Notes: generated by a model not told the origin, from the letters alone. A DNA stretch of 64,000 bases from Polyangia bacterium (GCA_030429545.1 JAUIFF010000009.1:248001-312000); one strand, 5' to 3'; shown: positions 18,067 to 27,949, numbered from the stretch's first letter. Translations and numbers: made by a program.

Positions 18067-19620
18067 CTAGCTCGGTTCCGGTTCAGACTCGGGTTTTACG
18101 CCGAACGCATCCATCTCCACTTTGATGTCGCGCTCCGGTGCTTGGGCGACAAAGTCTTTGATCAACTCCTCAACCTCGCGGTCGAGGTACAGAACGTCCT
18201 TGGCCCGAACTGTCACCTTCGCGCCGTCGGGGATGCCATCCAAGATGCCGCGGACTTTTGCCTTGTGGAGGAAGGAGACCGTCTCCCCAAGGGTGATCTC
18301 GATGTCGAGCTCACCCTTGCGTTGTATGCGAATCGCGTCGGAGACGTGGGCGCGCAGCACATAGATGACCCCGGCGACCAAACCGAGGCCAACGCCCGTC
18401 AACAGGTCGGTAAACAAGATCCCCACGAACGTGATCAAAAACGGGACCAGGCGCTCGTGTCCGGCAGCATACATCCCGCGAAACAAGCTCAGCGGCATCA
18501 ATTTGTAGCCTACGTGCAGCAGCACCGCTGCCAGTGCGGCGAGCGGAATTTCGTTGAGCAAGTCGGGGATCAGCAGCACCGAGGCGAACAACAACAAGCC
18601 GTGGAACACCGCCGACATTTGCGTGCGGCCACCCGACTGGACGTTGGCCGAACCACGGACGATCACTGCGGTCACCGGCAGCCCTCCCAGAAGTCCACTG
18701 AGCATGTTGCCGGCACCCTGGGCTTTGAGCTCTCGGTCGGGTGGCGACACCCGCTTGAACGGGTCGAGTCGGTCGATCGCCTCGACACACAGCAGCGTTT
18801 CGACACTGGCCACAAGCGCGACCACAGCCGCAACTTTCCAAACCGCCGGTTCCATGATGCCGCTGAAGTCAGGCGTGGGCAGCGAGGCGTATAGCGCCGA
18901 AATCGACTCGGTCACCGGGACACCGACCAACAGGTGCTCGCGCACCGACAGCTCGGGCCAGTAGGCCTCGAACAGCGCATTGAAGCCAATACCGAGAATC
19001 ACCACCAACAACGGCGCCGGGATGAGGGACACTTTTTTTGAGATCTTCGGCCACCAGATCAGGATGGCCAGGCTGGCAAACGACAACAGCGTGGCACCCA
19101 GGTGGAAGTGGCCGAGTGCATAGGGGATTTCCGTCAGTGTGTTGCGACCATCTGCTTGGGCGAATGACAAGTCGCCTTCAAAGTCGCCGTCGTAGCCAAA
19201 TGCGTGGGGGATTTGTTTGAGGATGAGCACCGCGCCGATACCGGCCAACATCCCCTTGATGACGCTGATCGGGAAGTAGTGGGCAATTCGCCCGGCGCGC
19301 AAAAAGCCCATTGCAATTTGCATGGCGCCCGACAGCACGACAGCGGCCAAGAACGCCTCGTAGCTACCGAGCTCGAAAATCGCGTTGACGACGATGACGG
19401 TGAGGCCCGCCGCGGGGCCTGTGACAGCTAGCGGCGACTTGCTGAGCGCGGCCACGATGATGCCGCCGACAATCCCAGCGACTAGGCCCGAGATCAGTGG
19501 GGCGTTGGAGGCGAATGCGATCCCCAGACACAGAGGAAGCGCAACTAAGGCAACGACAATGCCCGCGGGGAGGTCGTGCTTAAAGTGTTTGAACGGGGAG
19601 AGGGATGGCGACTGTCGCAT
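18067..19620 (-). CDS. SulP-family anion transporter
   Basis: The protein has 517 residues. The transport domain opens with DLPAGIVVALVALPLCLGIAFASNAPL, the SulP signature region, and continues through 10-12 membrane helices, including SPLAVTGPAAGLTVIV and TAVIVRGSANVQSGGRT. The last ~90 residues form a short STAS-like cytoplasmic domain (GELDIEITLGETVSFLHKAKV...). SulP proteins carry sulfate, bicarbonate or other anions. The NAP(L) and AAGLT motifs fit the bacterial group that includes bicarbonate transporters, but the substrate cannot be fixed. ATG 19620 starts just before the conserved region. Confidence 0.88.
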   Translation of the reverse strand: MRQSPSLSPFKHFKHDLPAGIVVALVALPLCLGIAFASNAPLISGLVAGIVGGIIVAALSKSPLAVTGPAAGLTVIVVNAIFELGSYEAFLAAVVLSGAMQIAMGFLRAGRIAHYFPISVIKGMLAGIGAVLILKQIPHAFGYDGDFEGDLSFAQADGRNTLTEIPYALGHFHLGATLLSFASLAILIWWPKISKKVSLIPAPLLVVILGIGFNALFEAYWPELSVREHLLVGVPVTESISALYASLPTPDFSGIMEPAVWKVAAVVALVASVETLLCVEAIDRLDPFKRVSPPDRELKAQGAGNMLSGLLGGLPVTAVIVRGSANVQSGGRTQMSAVFHGLLLFASVLLIPDLLNEIPLAALAAVLLHVGYKLMPLSLFRGMYAAGHERLVPFLITFVGILFTDLLTGVGLGLVAGVIYVLRAHVSDAIRIQRKGELDIEITLGETVSFLHKAKVRGILDGIPDGAKVTVRAKDVLYLDREVEELIKDFVAQAPERDIKVEMDAFGVKPESEPEPS

Positions 19621-19820
19621 CGTGGACGAGCGTGAATTCCGGTGAGAAGCCCCCGAAGTTGGGGGCCGCATTTGTACGATATCCTATTGCCCCTGACTTG
19701 GGGTGTGACAACGGGTGCTGGTGAGGGTGGATGACCGAATGTTTAATATGCATATGCATATAGATGCGGGTTTGCCGGTCTGCGGCTGACCCGTTTGGGC
19801 AAAGTCGGTACACTCGTGCC

Positions 19821-20246
19821 GTGCAACGACATGCCCACCTCCGGTTGTCGATCGCGCTTTGCGCTGTGTTTGTCGCATCGGGTTTATGGCTCGAGGCGAT
19901 GATCGGGTTGCGGGTTGAAGGCTGGGTCGACCATCCACTGCAGCGCGAGTTTTTGCGCCTTGGCCATGCCCACGGGGGTATCTTGTCCCTTTTAAATATT
20001 GGACTTGCCTGGGCAATTGGCGAACTTCACACGCCGCCGGCATGGGCTAGCAAGGTCCGCCTCGCAGCTTGGACGGGGGCTTTATTCGTCGGCGTCGGCT
20101 TTATGGCCGGTGGGCTCACCCATGGTCCGACGGATCCCGGGCCACCGATCCTGATCGTCCCGGCCGGTGCACTGCTGCTGCTGATGGCCTTGGTGGCGAC
20201 CGCGTTGGTGCGACCGGGCGACCCCGGGCCCGACGGCTCCCTGTGA
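19821..20246 (+). CDS. Small integral membrane protein with conserved His motif
   Basis: The protein has 141 residues with four predicted membrane helices (LSIALCAVFVASGLWLEAMIG; ILSLLNIGLAWAIGEL; LAAWTGALFVGVGFMAGGL; ILIVPAGALLLLMALVATALV). A GHAHGGILSLLNIG motif begins helix 2, which is a possible heme or metal site. GTG 19821 is the most likely start because it begins just before helix 1. I do not recognise a named family. It lies upstream of the aldehyde dehydrogenase gene with an 83-bp gap, so the two may be cotranscribed. One TGYANNTRCA motif lies upstream at 19749. Confidence 0.6.
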   Translation: MQRHAHLRLSIALCAVFVASGLWLEAMIGLRVEGWVDHPLQREFLRLGHAHGGILSLLNIGLAWAIGELHTPPAWASKVRLAAWTGALFVGVGFMAGGLTHGPTDPGPPILIVPAGALLLLMALVATALVRPGDPGPDGSL

Positions 20247-20329
20247 GTTCGATGGGCTCGAAGTCCTTCGTGAGTTCCGCCGGTGAAGCCAGTCGACGGT
20301 TGCCAAACCGACTTCGGTAAACTCCCAAC

Positions 20330-21706
20330 ATGGAGCCGAACGAGAAGATCTCACCCATCAACCCGGCAACCGGTGAACCATTGCCCACCGTGGACTGCAC
20401 CCCCGCGGGTGATATCCACGAGGTTGTCAAAGCGGCCCGCACCGCTCAGCCCGCATGGGGAGCGATGACCGTCGCGGAGCGTGGGGAGCATCTTCTCAAG
20501 TTTGTTGAGCGTGTGACCGAGGGAACACAAGCTCTCGCCCAGATGATTTCGACGGAAATGGGCAAACCGCTGCGAGAGGCCCGCGGCGAGGTGCAAAACC
20601 TGGGGCCGCGGGTGCGTGGCTACATCGAACGGGCCGAACAGGCATGTGCCGACGAACATAAACAGGCGGGAAACACCCGCGTCACCGTGCGTTGGAAGCC
20701 ACTCGGCGTCGCCGCTGTGATCGGCCCTTGGAATTACCCAGTCGCCACTCCCGGCAATCTATTGATCTCGGCGTTGGTCACCGGCAACGCGGTGGTGTTT
20801 AAACCCTCGGAATTCACGCCGAACACCGGGCGGCTACTGGCGGGTCACTTGCAGGCGGCTCTCCCCGCAGGTCTCGTTGGCCTGGTGCAGGGGGCAGGTC
20901 GCGTCGGGGCAACGCTGGTTGAGTCGGATGTCGATATGATTGCCTTCACCGGCTCGATCGCCACCGGCCAGGCCATCATGCGGTCGGCCGCAACCGGCAT
21001 GAAACGGCTGGTCCTCGAACTCGGTGGCAAGGACCCGATGATCGTGTTGCCGGGCGCCGACATCGAGGCTGCGGCCAACCACGCCGCCCGCGAGTCGGTT
21101 CGCAATGCCGGGCAAGTATGTGTGTCGGTCGAGCGGATTTTGGTGCACCGGGACATTGCCCCGGCGTTTACCCAACGCGTGACGGAGATCGTTCGCGGGC
21201 TCAAAGTCGGCAACCCCAGCGAAGATGGCGTGGACATCGGCCCGATGGTGAGTGCCCGGCAGCGAGAGTTGGTGCTCGAGCAACTCGCGGACGCCAAGCG
21301 GCGTGGGGCCAACGTGGTAGTCGAGGGGAAATCCCGCAGCCCGGGGAACTACCTCGAACCGACCGTACTCACAGGTGTCACCTCCGACATGGAGATCGCA
21401 TCCCGCGAGACCTTCGGGCCAGTCGTCGCCATCCAAGAGGTCGGCAGTCCCGACGAGGCGATCGAGCTGGCGAATGCCACGGTGTATGGCCTAGGTGCGA
21501 GTATCTGGGGGCAACCGGGGCCCGAACTCGATGCCCTCGCCGATCAGATCGAGGCCGGCATGGTCGGCATCAACCGCGGACTCAGTGCTGCTGCCGGCGC
21601 GCCGTGGGTCGGTTGGAAGCAGTCGGGTTTGGGCCATACCCGCAGCGTGTCTGGACTGCGTCAGTTCCTGCAACCGACAACCCGGTCGTGGCGCGCGAAA
21701 TCGTAG
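20330..21706 (+). CDS. NAD(P)-dependent aldehyde dehydrogenase
   Basis: The protein has 458 residues and oxidises an aldehyde to the acid. It opens with the INPATGEPLPTV signature. The cofactor site follows (GPWNYPVATPGNLL and FKPSEFTP), then the nucleotide-binding FTGSIATGQ loop. The general-base Glu230 is in LELGGKDP and the catalytic Cys264 in NAGQVCVSVERI. The C-terminus has GPVVAIQEV and KQSGLGHTRS. Sequence features are close to the succinate-semialdehyde and fatty-aldehyde dehydrogenase groups, but the substrate is not clear. It is somewhat short for the superfamily (about 480-500), mainly at the N-terminus. It is soluble. Confidence 0.9.
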   Translation: MEPNEKISPINPATGEPLPTVDCTPAGDIHEVVKAARTAQPAWGAMTVAERGEHLLKFVERVTEGTQALAQMISTEMGKPLREARGEVQNLGPRVRGYIERAEQACADEHKQAGNTRVTVRWKPLGVAAVIGPWNYPVATPGNLLISALVTGNAVVFKPSEFTPNTGRLLAGHLQAALPAGLVGLVQGAGRVGATLVESDVDMIAFTGSIATGQAIMRSAATGMKRLVLELGGKDPMIVLPGADIEAAANHAARESVRNAGQVCVSVERILVHRDIAPAFTQRVTEIVRGLKVGNPSEDGVDIGPMVSARQRELVLEQLADAKRRGANVVVEGKSRSPGNYLEPTVLTGVTSDMEIASRETFGPVVAIQEVGSPDEAIELANATVYGLGASIWGQPGPELDALADQIEAGMVGINRGLSAAAGAPWVGWKQSGLGHTRSVSGLRQFLQPTTRSWRAKS

Positions 21707-21780
21707 TGTAATGGTTGTGCGTACATCGGCCGCGTTTGATTGACAGCCCGCTGCACCTGCAACTTTGCTAGTGTATACGC

Positions 21781-22707
21781 ATGAGCTTGCTCTCGCAGCT
21801 CTTGCAGCGGGCGCTGGTCAAGCGCCCGTCGCAGGTCATCATCGCCGCCGATCAACCGGTGGTGATCGAAGGCGAACAGGGGGCGCGCAGCCACGGCAAG
21901 GCGATCCCAGGCGAGGCAGTGTTTGAGGCCTTGTTCGACATCTTAAGCGAGGAGCAGCAGGCCGAGCTTGTGGTCGGTAAAACCATTGGCTTCCAGTTTT
22001 CGACCGGGCCGCGGACCTGGGAAATCGAGACCCGAACCGCCCGCCACGATATGTCGGTACACGCCCGTTTGTTGCCGCGAATCGTCGAGGATGTTGAAGT
22101 CGAAGGGCTCGAAGACGATGCAGATACAAAGGTCGTCGGGGTGGCGCCCCTCAGCGACGAGGAGTTTGACGTCGACTTTGGCGACCACGACAGCGGCTTG
22201 CTCGCGGTGGAGCGCACCGAGTACGCCTATGCCGGGCTCGCCCAGCGCTCAGGTGCCCGGGGTCGGCGTGAACGCCAACGGCTGCTGGCCGCACTCCCGC
22301 CCGGATGTTTGTGTTTTAGCGACAACCAGGTGCAACAGACCCGCCAACTCATCGACGAATTGGGCCTGCAGGCGATGTTGATTCAGGAGGATGACGAGCC
22401 GCGGCGACTGGCAAAACTGGTGAAACAACTGCCGGCCCATTCAGCGCTAATTCTCGATTGTGATGACCCCAGTGGGTATTTGCCACTGATCTTGCGCAAG
22501 CTCGAGGAGGGCTACCGAATCATTGTGCATACACAGGCTCGGACAATTGACGGGGCTCGCCGAATCCTACTCGGGGTCACGGCAACCGCCCGCGCCGAGG
22601 CCTGGCTCGCACGCATGCGAATGACGCGGATTGCCCTGGTTCAGGGGCGTTGGAGCGTCGAGGTGTACGGGACCCGCACAAGCCGGGCGCTGCGCTCCGA
22701 TGTCTAA
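21781..22707 (+). CDS. Protein with a PilT-N-like domain but no ATPase core
   Basis: The protein has 308 residues. Residues 1-100 resemble the N-terminal PAS-like domain of PilT/GspE motor ATPases: SQLLQRALVKRPSQVIIAADQPVVIEGE and then EALFDILSEEQQAELVVGKTIGFQFS, where PilT has a DILSEEQ...FSF pattern. No Walker A (GxxGxGKST), Asp box or Walker B follows. The second half contains a run of alpha/beta segments (SALILDCDDPSGYLPLIL and YRIIVHTQARTIDGARRILLG) that could be a degenerate ATPase fold. It could be an adaptor or regulator of a type IV pilus motor. ATG 21781 starts directly at the domain. It converges on csrA. Confidence 0.55.
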   Translation: MSLLSQLLQRALVKRPSQVIIAADQPVVIEGEQGARSHGKAIPGEAVFEALFDILSEEQQAELVVGKTIGFQFSTGPRTWEIETRTARHDMSVHARLLPRIVEDVEVEGLEDDADTKVVGVAPLSDEEFDVDFGDHDSGLLAVERTEYAYAGLAQRSGARGRRERQRLLAALPPGCLCFSDNQVQQTRQLIDELGLQAMLIQEDDEPRRLAKLVKQLPAHSALILDCDDPSGYLPLILRKLEEGYRIIVHTQARTIDGARRILLGVTATARAEAWLARMRMTRIALVQGRWSVEVYGTRTSRALRSDV

Positions 22708-22724
22708 CACGGTAGATGCGTGTA

Positions 22725-22751
22725 CAAATAAAACCAGGAGGCGTCCTCCTG
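22725..22751 (-). terminator. Rho-independent terminator for csrA
   Basis: A 7-bp stem (22735-22741 with 22745-22751, CAGGAGG/CCTCCTG with a 3-base loop) is followed on the minus strand by TTTTATTTG. It lies 15 bp after the csrA stop codon, in the gap between the convergent genes. Confidence 0.7.
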
Positions 22752-22766
22752 CAGGTCGCTCACCGA

Positions 22767-22970
22767 CTATTCGTCTGCGCTATCTTTTTCGCCACTGGCC
22801 TCAGCCTTTTCCTTGAGGATCTGCTGGTAGAGTTCCTCGCGGTAGACCGATAGGCCCTGCGGAGCGGAGATTCCCAAGCGGACCTGTCGTCCACGAATTT
22901 CGCGAACAACGATTTCAATGTCGTCGCCGATCCGAATCTTCTGACCGATTTTTCTTGTCAACGTCAGCAT
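22767..22970 (-). CDS. csrA: Carbon storage regulator CsrA
   Basis: CsrA is a small dimeric RNA-binding protein that binds GGA motifs in 5' untranslated regions and controls translation and mRNA decay. This copy has 67 residues, a normal length. It starts MLTLTRKIGQKIRIGDDI, and the RNA-contacting residues (Leu4 and Arg6 at the start, then GISAPQGLSVYREELY) are present. The C-terminal 15 residues are charged and variable. It stands alone and ends with a clear terminator. No FliW or small-RNA antagonist gene is visible in the window. Confidence 0.95.
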   Translation of the reverse strand: MLTLTRKIGQKIRIGDDIEIVVREIRGRQVRLGISAPQGLSVYREELYQQILKEKAEASGEKDSADE

Positions 22971-23168
22971 CTAGGCCCTCCGTGGCGAGAAGCATGCTTG
23001 CCAACAATTCGCCGACACGATTGTGACATTCACGGGGGCCCGGCGTCAGCGATCAACTACGCGCATTGGCCAGTTCGATACCGCGCTGAAATTGAGTGCG
23101 CCTGCAAGCATCTGCGGGTTGAACCCCCGTTGCCTGACCAAACGAACACTTTTACTCGTACGCGCGAA

Positions 23169-24779
23169 CTAGCGGCAATGGGCCCGTTCGCGTTTTTTGA
23201 CCTCGGGGTCGCTGGCAATCTCCGCGAGATCGCAGTGCACATCGGGGATAAACGGATTCACGCGAATCGCTCGTAAAAGGGCGACCTCGGCCTTTTCCGG
23301 ATCGCCCGAAAGCAACAACGCGCGACCGTGCGCGGCGGCAATGTTCGGCTGATCGGGCTCCGCCTGACTTGCGAGCTCGAGTAGGGGAACTGCCCGCTGT
23401 GCATCGCCCAACGTCAAGTAGAGCTCACCTAGGCGGCGGACCAACTTCGGGTCGTTGCGAAACCGTTTTTCGGCCGATCGGGCCCGCTCGTACTGCATCG
23501 CTGCGGCCTTGTGATGCCCGCGGGTGGTCAACAACACACCGAGTCGGGCGTGTTGCCGGGCTTTGCCACCACCTAAGTGGGAGAACACATCCTGCAGCTG
23601 GTCTTCGGCCTCGGGCGCATCCGGGTCGCGGAACTCGACCCCTTGAAACTCCTGTGCGCCGCCCTTGGCGATAATCCGGGTTGCCGACTTGAGCGCTTGG
23701 CGGCGCCACTTGGTCTGGAACTCCTCAAACGAGCCTCCCCAGGCATCGGCGAGGGCTTGCTCCGCCCGTTCGCCGGCCGCAACCTTGTCGAGCAATGCTC
23801 CTAGGCCAGCTTGCCCGCGGTCGCGGACCAACAGCTCGAGCATGGTTTGAACTTCTGCATATGCAAGAGCTGCACGGCTTTGTGATGGCAGCATCGCCAC
23901 CGAAGGGTACATTTCGTCGAGCGTAACTAGGTCGTCTTTTTTGAGGGCAACCGCCAACAGCTTGGCACTACCCGGGTCGAGTTGTGCCAACGAGGGATCG
24001 CGCCACCGGGTCTCAAACAACTTCGCCAGGCCCTCGTGCAGCCACACAGGTGCGTTGTTACCTGTACGAAGGGTCAGGAGGTAGTGGACGAACTCATGGA
24101 CGGCGGTGTCGAGCCAGGGGTAACCCCGCAGCATCACGCGCGGACTGATCATCATGATTCGCCGGTACTTGGTGACCCCCACCGTGCCGGTTGTGTAGAT
24201 GTTGTCCTTTGTCAGCGAGGTGACAAGCGCCAGTTTGGCCGGGTCGTCGTAGATTTCAAACCGCACCGGGTGGTCGGGAAAAACCCCAAACAGGTGGCCT
24301 AGTTCGGCCCGGGCCTTGGCCATTGCCGAAAACAGGTAGGGGGCGAGGAGCGTGTCTTTTGGGTTTGAGAACACCGCCACGACCTTGCCGTCGGGGCTGC
24401 GAATTTCGGTTGCGGTACCGAGGGCACGCCGCTCGCCACGGGTCAACTGAAGATACATCTCGGCGTCTTGGCGGTGGGTCTCGCTGAGTTTCTCCGAGGT
24501 CAGTGCTTCTGCAATCAGTCCCTCTGCCTGTTCGTACTTCGCCTCATAAAACGCGACGACCCCGAGGTAGAGCTTGCGTTCTGGTCCCTCGCTCAGGGCC
24601 GAAGCCGCGCGACGGGCGGATGCGAGGTCCCACGTCGCCAGGGCCTTTGCATAGTCAACCTGTTGCTCAGCTCGGGCAACTTGTGGGGCGGCGAAGAGCC
24701 CCACAGGGGCGACCAGACAGCCCGAAAAAAGTACTCCTACAAGGCCGAGCGCGCGGGCAAAACTGGGTGAGCGGGTCAT
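23169..24779 (-). CDS. Exported gluzincin-type metalloprotease with TPRs
   Basis: The protein has 536 residues. A hydrophobic signal segment (ALGLVGVLFSGCLVAPVGLFAAPQVARA) is followed by TPR-like repeats, then a peptidase MA-type domain. Its zinc motif is HEFVH in DTAVHEFVHYLL, with a third ligand Glu in WLHEGLAKLFE. A second set of TPRs closes the protein (HARLGVLLTTRGHHKAAAMQYERA, then LYLTLGDAQRAVPLLELASQAEP). Such proteins are commonly periplasmic. The ATG start overlaps the stop of the upstream DUF4175 gene by 4 bp (24776-24779), which indicates translational coupling and a shared role. Confidence 0.85.
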   Translation of the reverse strand: MTRSPSFARALGLVGVLFSGCLVAPVGLFAAPQVARAEQQVDYAKALATWDLASARRAASALSEGPERKLYLGVVAFYEAKYEQAEGLIAEALTSEKLSETHRQDAEMYLQLTRGERRALGTATEIRSPDGKVVAVFSNPKDTLLAPYLFSAMAKARAELGHLFGVFPDHPVRFEIYDDPAKLALVTSLTKDNIYTTGTVGVTKYRRIMMISPRVMLRGYPWLDTAVHEFVHYLLTLRTGNNAPVWLHEGLAKLFETRWRDPSLAQLDPGSAKLLAVALKKDDLVTLDEMYPSVAMLPSQSRAALAYAEVQTMLELLVRDRGQAGLGALLDKVAAGERAEQALADAWGGSFEEFQTKWRRQALKSATRIIAKGGAQEFQGVEFRDPDAPEAEDQLQDVFSHLGGGKARQHARLGVLLTTRGHHKAAAMQYERARSAEKRFRNDPKLVRRLGELYLTLGDAQRAVPLLELASQAEPDQPNIAAAHGRALLLSGDPEKAEVALLRAIRVNPFIPDVHCDLAEIASDPEVKKRERAHCR

Positions 24780-27778
24780 TGCAACAACTCCTCGTAGTAG
24801 CGCTTGACCGGGTCGCCAAAGCCCTCCGGAGCATCCTCTTTCATCGCCTCAACCACCGCATCGCGCAGCGAACGATCACGCTCGGCCTGGGTCGAAGCCT
24901 CACTGTTTTGTTGGGAGCCGGTGGGGGGTGGGGGCGACGACTTTCGCAGGCTATCGATAGCTTTTTTAATCTGCTCGATCGCCATTTGTTGCTCATGCAA
25001 GGCATCTGCGCTTTCGAGCTGTCCAAGGTTTTGCGAGGAGCCCTCCATGTGTTTCATGGCCTGTTCAAGCGCCTTGCGACCAGCCTTCGGCAGGGGGCCA
25101 GACTTCTCACTACCGAGCAGGGCATCGGCTCGTTGGCGCAGCCCCTGCTGCGATTCGCCGGTCGCTTGGTATTGCTGCTGGCCGGCCTCGTCGACGTTGG
25201 GCGCTGGCAACAGCTTGCGCAGGTCGTCCCGCACGCGCGCACTCGACTGGCGTAGACGTTCGAGTTTCTTGCCCTCGTCGGCAACATTTTGAGCTCGCTC
25301 GGCGGCGGCATCGAGCGCGTTGAATGCTTCTTGGGCTTGCTCAGCACTCTTGAGCAGGTTTGGCGCCGGCTGATTGAGTTGGGCTGACAGTCGTTTGAGA
25401 GCTTGGCGGCCATCCTCAAACCCGCTGCGAGCTTCACGACCGAGGCGGGCATCTTTGACCTTGTCGAACTTTTCCAGCATGTCGTCGACTCGGCGCGAGA
25501 GAGCTGCCGCCCGCTGTTTGTCGAGTTCGAGCTTTGCCAGTGACTGTCGCCGTTGTTGATGCAACTTTCGACTGTCAGCCCGGACACCGGTTTGCGCATC
25601 TTGAATCCGACTGAGCTCGCGCAGAAGTTCGAGCCGGGCCTGCTCCTCGGGTGACAGCGCTGCTTGTGGTGTATCTGCAAGTTTTCCCTGGACCTGGTCG
25701 CGCAGCTGTTGAATCTCAGACAGCGCATCCCGTGCCCGTTGCAGGGCACCATCGACATCTCCCCGCCGGACCTGCTCCATCACGTCCTGGTGGGCAACCT
25801 GCTGCTCCATCGCCGCAAACGCATCGGCGTTGAGGAACTCCGAGCCGACCTCCTTGCGCAGCATGCTGCGGGCCTCGGCCAGCCGGCGCATGTCGTCGAG
25901 GACACGTTGGTGCAACAGTTCGAGCTCGGCCCGCACCGACTCGTCGCCGGCCTTGAGCGCTTCCAACAGCTCAACGAGGCGCTGCTGGCTCGCCTGCAGG
26001 CGGGCGACCAGACTTTCGATCTGCTCCATGATCTGTGTATCAACAAGATCATCGAGGCGAATGATTTCGTCCTCGAGTCCGCGCACCTCGTCGACGTTGT
26101 GGCGGACCAGTCCGGCAAACACTTGGGGGAGGTTGGGCCCAGGCTCGCCGACGTCGTTAAACGTTGCCCGTTCGTGTAGCGCGGTCTCCTCGCGGTGAAG
26201 TTTGACAAGCCGCTCGTGGATCGCAGCGAGGATCGCAACATCGCGCTCAGGTGCCAGGGTATCGACACTCAGCGACTCAATCGCCGTAGCCAACTGTCCG
26301 AGAAACATCGCACTGGCCGAAAGCACCGAGCGCAGCTCGAACAGTCGGTCGCGGGGTAACAGGGCCTGGCTTGTGTCCGAAAGAGCAGGTGAGGTCATGC
26401 GGCTGGCGAGGAGGTCGACGGCAGCGTCACGAAGCTCGCGCAGGGCCATCAAGTTCTCTTCGTGGCGGCTTTCGGCATCTTCGACGTGAAGTTGCATCAC
26501 CGCCGAACGCGTCACTTTGCCAGGAGGATCGGGCAGCGGTTCGAGCCCGAGGCCCGGGTCGTTGTCGCGGACCTCGAGCCAGTAGCTAACATCCACGCGC
26601 TGTTCGACCGAGAGGCTCGACAGGTCCCACTTATAGTGATGGTTCCAGACCCGGGCGTTTGGCGGAGGGGGCGAAAGTGGGAGCCGGACTTCACGAGTTG
26701 TTGCTGGTTCGTCGCCTGCGTTTGCCTCGTCGGTTGGTGTGGGTAGTTCAAACACGAGTTCGGCAGCAGCTAGACCAAAATCGTCGCGGGCCCGAAACTG
26801 CAGGGTCACAACATCGGTTTCGGCGGCATTGGCCTCGCGCGCCGGAAGTGGCAGCAACTCGACTTCCGGGGCGTGGTCCTGCTCCAACTCAATCGGAAAC
26901 GCTGGTACTTCCCGTTCGCCCGCTGTGACAGGTGCGATGCGAAAGCTCCCCGAGGCACGGACGACAAACGAAGTCACGGCATCGCTGCCGTCACGCTCGA
27001 GCGCGAGGTGCGAGGCCGTGGGCTCGTGTCCATCCGTCACCAGCGTCACATGCAGCGGCTCGTCCGCCAGCGGTGCGACCCGAAGTCCAACCTGGGTGCC
27101 GGCCGGCACGCGCAACACACCGCTCGGGTTGGCAAGCGATTGAGCCGCCCTTCCAGTGTGTTCGGGAAAAGTGAGGTCGAGCACGAGTGACGACCACAGT
27201 GGTTCAACTTCGGGGGCAGGGCGCCCATCCATCGCCTGCAGCAACAGCGAAAACCCAGGGTTTGTTTGCGGGTGGAGCAGCCCGAAGGCTGCGGTCAACA
27301 CAGCGCCACCAGCGACTAGTGCGGGGGTCCGCAGCTGGAGGGCAGGGGCATACGCGCCAGGGTTGGGGCGGCCTTGCGCCAGGCGCCGGTCGATCTGGGC
27401 AACAAAAAGATCTGTGAGTTCTCCGCGGGCAGGGGAGCCGAGGAACTCAGTTGCAGCCAAAACATCTTCGCCCAAAACATCTTCGGGAAGTTGAGTTTCG
27501 GGGGCGAGTGTCCGAGCAACTGCGATGGGCTCACGCAAACGAAGGCCCATGCGGACAAGGGAGACACAAGTCACTGCACTGATGGCGCCTAAGCCGCAAA
27601 GCCAGGCTGTCCACAGCAGGTCCCCGCGCAGGCTGTACGCTGTAATCAAGGCAAACAGGGCAAATAGCAACGAGGAACCAGCCAAAATCCATAGACAAGC
27701 CCGGACTGCAGCACGCCGCAGTGTTATCATCCGAACGCTCGCAATCAATCGAGCCAAATGCCGTGGGGGAGTCTCCAT
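24776..27778 (-). CDS. DUF4175-like membrane protein with long coiled coil
   Basis: The protein has exactly 1000 residues. Two membrane segments lie near residues 27-70 (LWILAGSSLLFALFALITAYSL; LCGLGAISAVTCVSLV). A periplasmic beta-rich region follows (about 190-440). Then comes a long heptad-like helical region (about 440-960) rich in Glu, Leu, Arg and Gln. The N-terminal half and order match the DUF4175 family of myxobacteria, whose role is unknown. A long coiled coil suggests a scaffold in the inner membrane. The 4-bp ATGA overlap with the downstream protease implies that the two are made in fixed ratio. The gene is divergent from the ECF sigma operon. Confidence 0.7.
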   Translation of the reverse strand: METPPRHLARLIASVRMITLRRAAVRACLWILAGSSLLFALFALITAYSLRGDLLWTAWLCGLGAISAVTCVSLVRMGLRLREPIAVARTLAPETQLPEDVLGEDVLAATEFLGSPARGELTDLFVAQIDRRLAQGRPNPGAYAPALQLRTPALVAGGAVLTAAFGLLHPQTNPGFSLLLQAMDGRPAPEVEPLWSSLVLDLTFPEHTGRAAQSLANPSGVLRVPAGTQVGLRVAPLADEPLHVTLVTDGHEPTASHLALERDGSDAVTSFVVRASGSFRIAPVTAGEREVPAFPIELEQDHAPEVELLPLPAREANAAETDVVTLQFRARDDFGLAAAELVFELPTPTDEANAGDEPATTREVRLPLSPPPPNARVWNHHYKWDLSSLSVEQRVDVSYWLEVRDNDPGLGLEPLPDPPGKVTRSAVMQLHVEDAESRHEENLMALRELRDAAVDLLASRMTSPALSDTSQALLPRDRLFELRSVLSASAMFLGQLATAIESLSVDTLAPERDVAILAAIHERLVKLHREETALHERATFNDVGEPGPNLPQVFAGLVRHNVDEVRGLEDEIIRLDDLVDTQIMEQIESLVARLQASQQRLVELLEALKAGDESVRAELELLHQRVLDDMRRLAEARSMLRKEVGSEFLNADAFAAMEQQVAHQDVMEQVRRGDVDGALQRARDALSEIQQLRDQVQGKLADTPQAALSPEEQARLELLRELSRIQDAQTGVRADSRKLHQQRRQSLAKLELDKQRAAALSRRVDDMLEKFDKVKDARLGREARSGFEDGRQALKRLSAQLNQPAPNLLKSAEQAQEAFNALDAAAERAQNVADEGKKLERLRQSSARVRDDLRKLLPAPNVDEAGQQQYQATGESQQGLRQRADALLGSEKSGPLPKAGRKALEQAMKHMEGSSQNLGQLESADALHEQQMAIEQIKKAIDSLRKSSPPPPTGSQQNSEASTQAERDRSLRDAVVEAMKEDAPEGFGDPVKRYYEELLQ

Positions 27779-27949
27779 CTACGGGCAGCGCACAAGAACT
27801 GGTTTGTTCCGGTATAACCGTATTGGCACCGCCCGTCACCCCGCGCGGGCACCGTCTCGAGGGGCAATAGCATCCCAACAAAAGTCCCGAGAACGCTCCC
27901 AAACCTCTGAATAGGGCACGCAAGGGCCCGTCCAAGGACGAACGCAAAC
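27779..27949. promoter_or_regulatory. Divergent intergenic region with two small inverted repeats
   Basis: The 171-bp gap separates the DUF4175 gene (minus) and the ECF sigma gene (plus). Two adjacent inverted repeats are seen: GAAC-6-GTTC at 27796-27809 and CGGT-3-ACCG at 27810-27820. Both promoters must lie here. The GAAC half could be part of an ECF-type -35 element, but I cannot confirm this. Confidence 0.3.
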
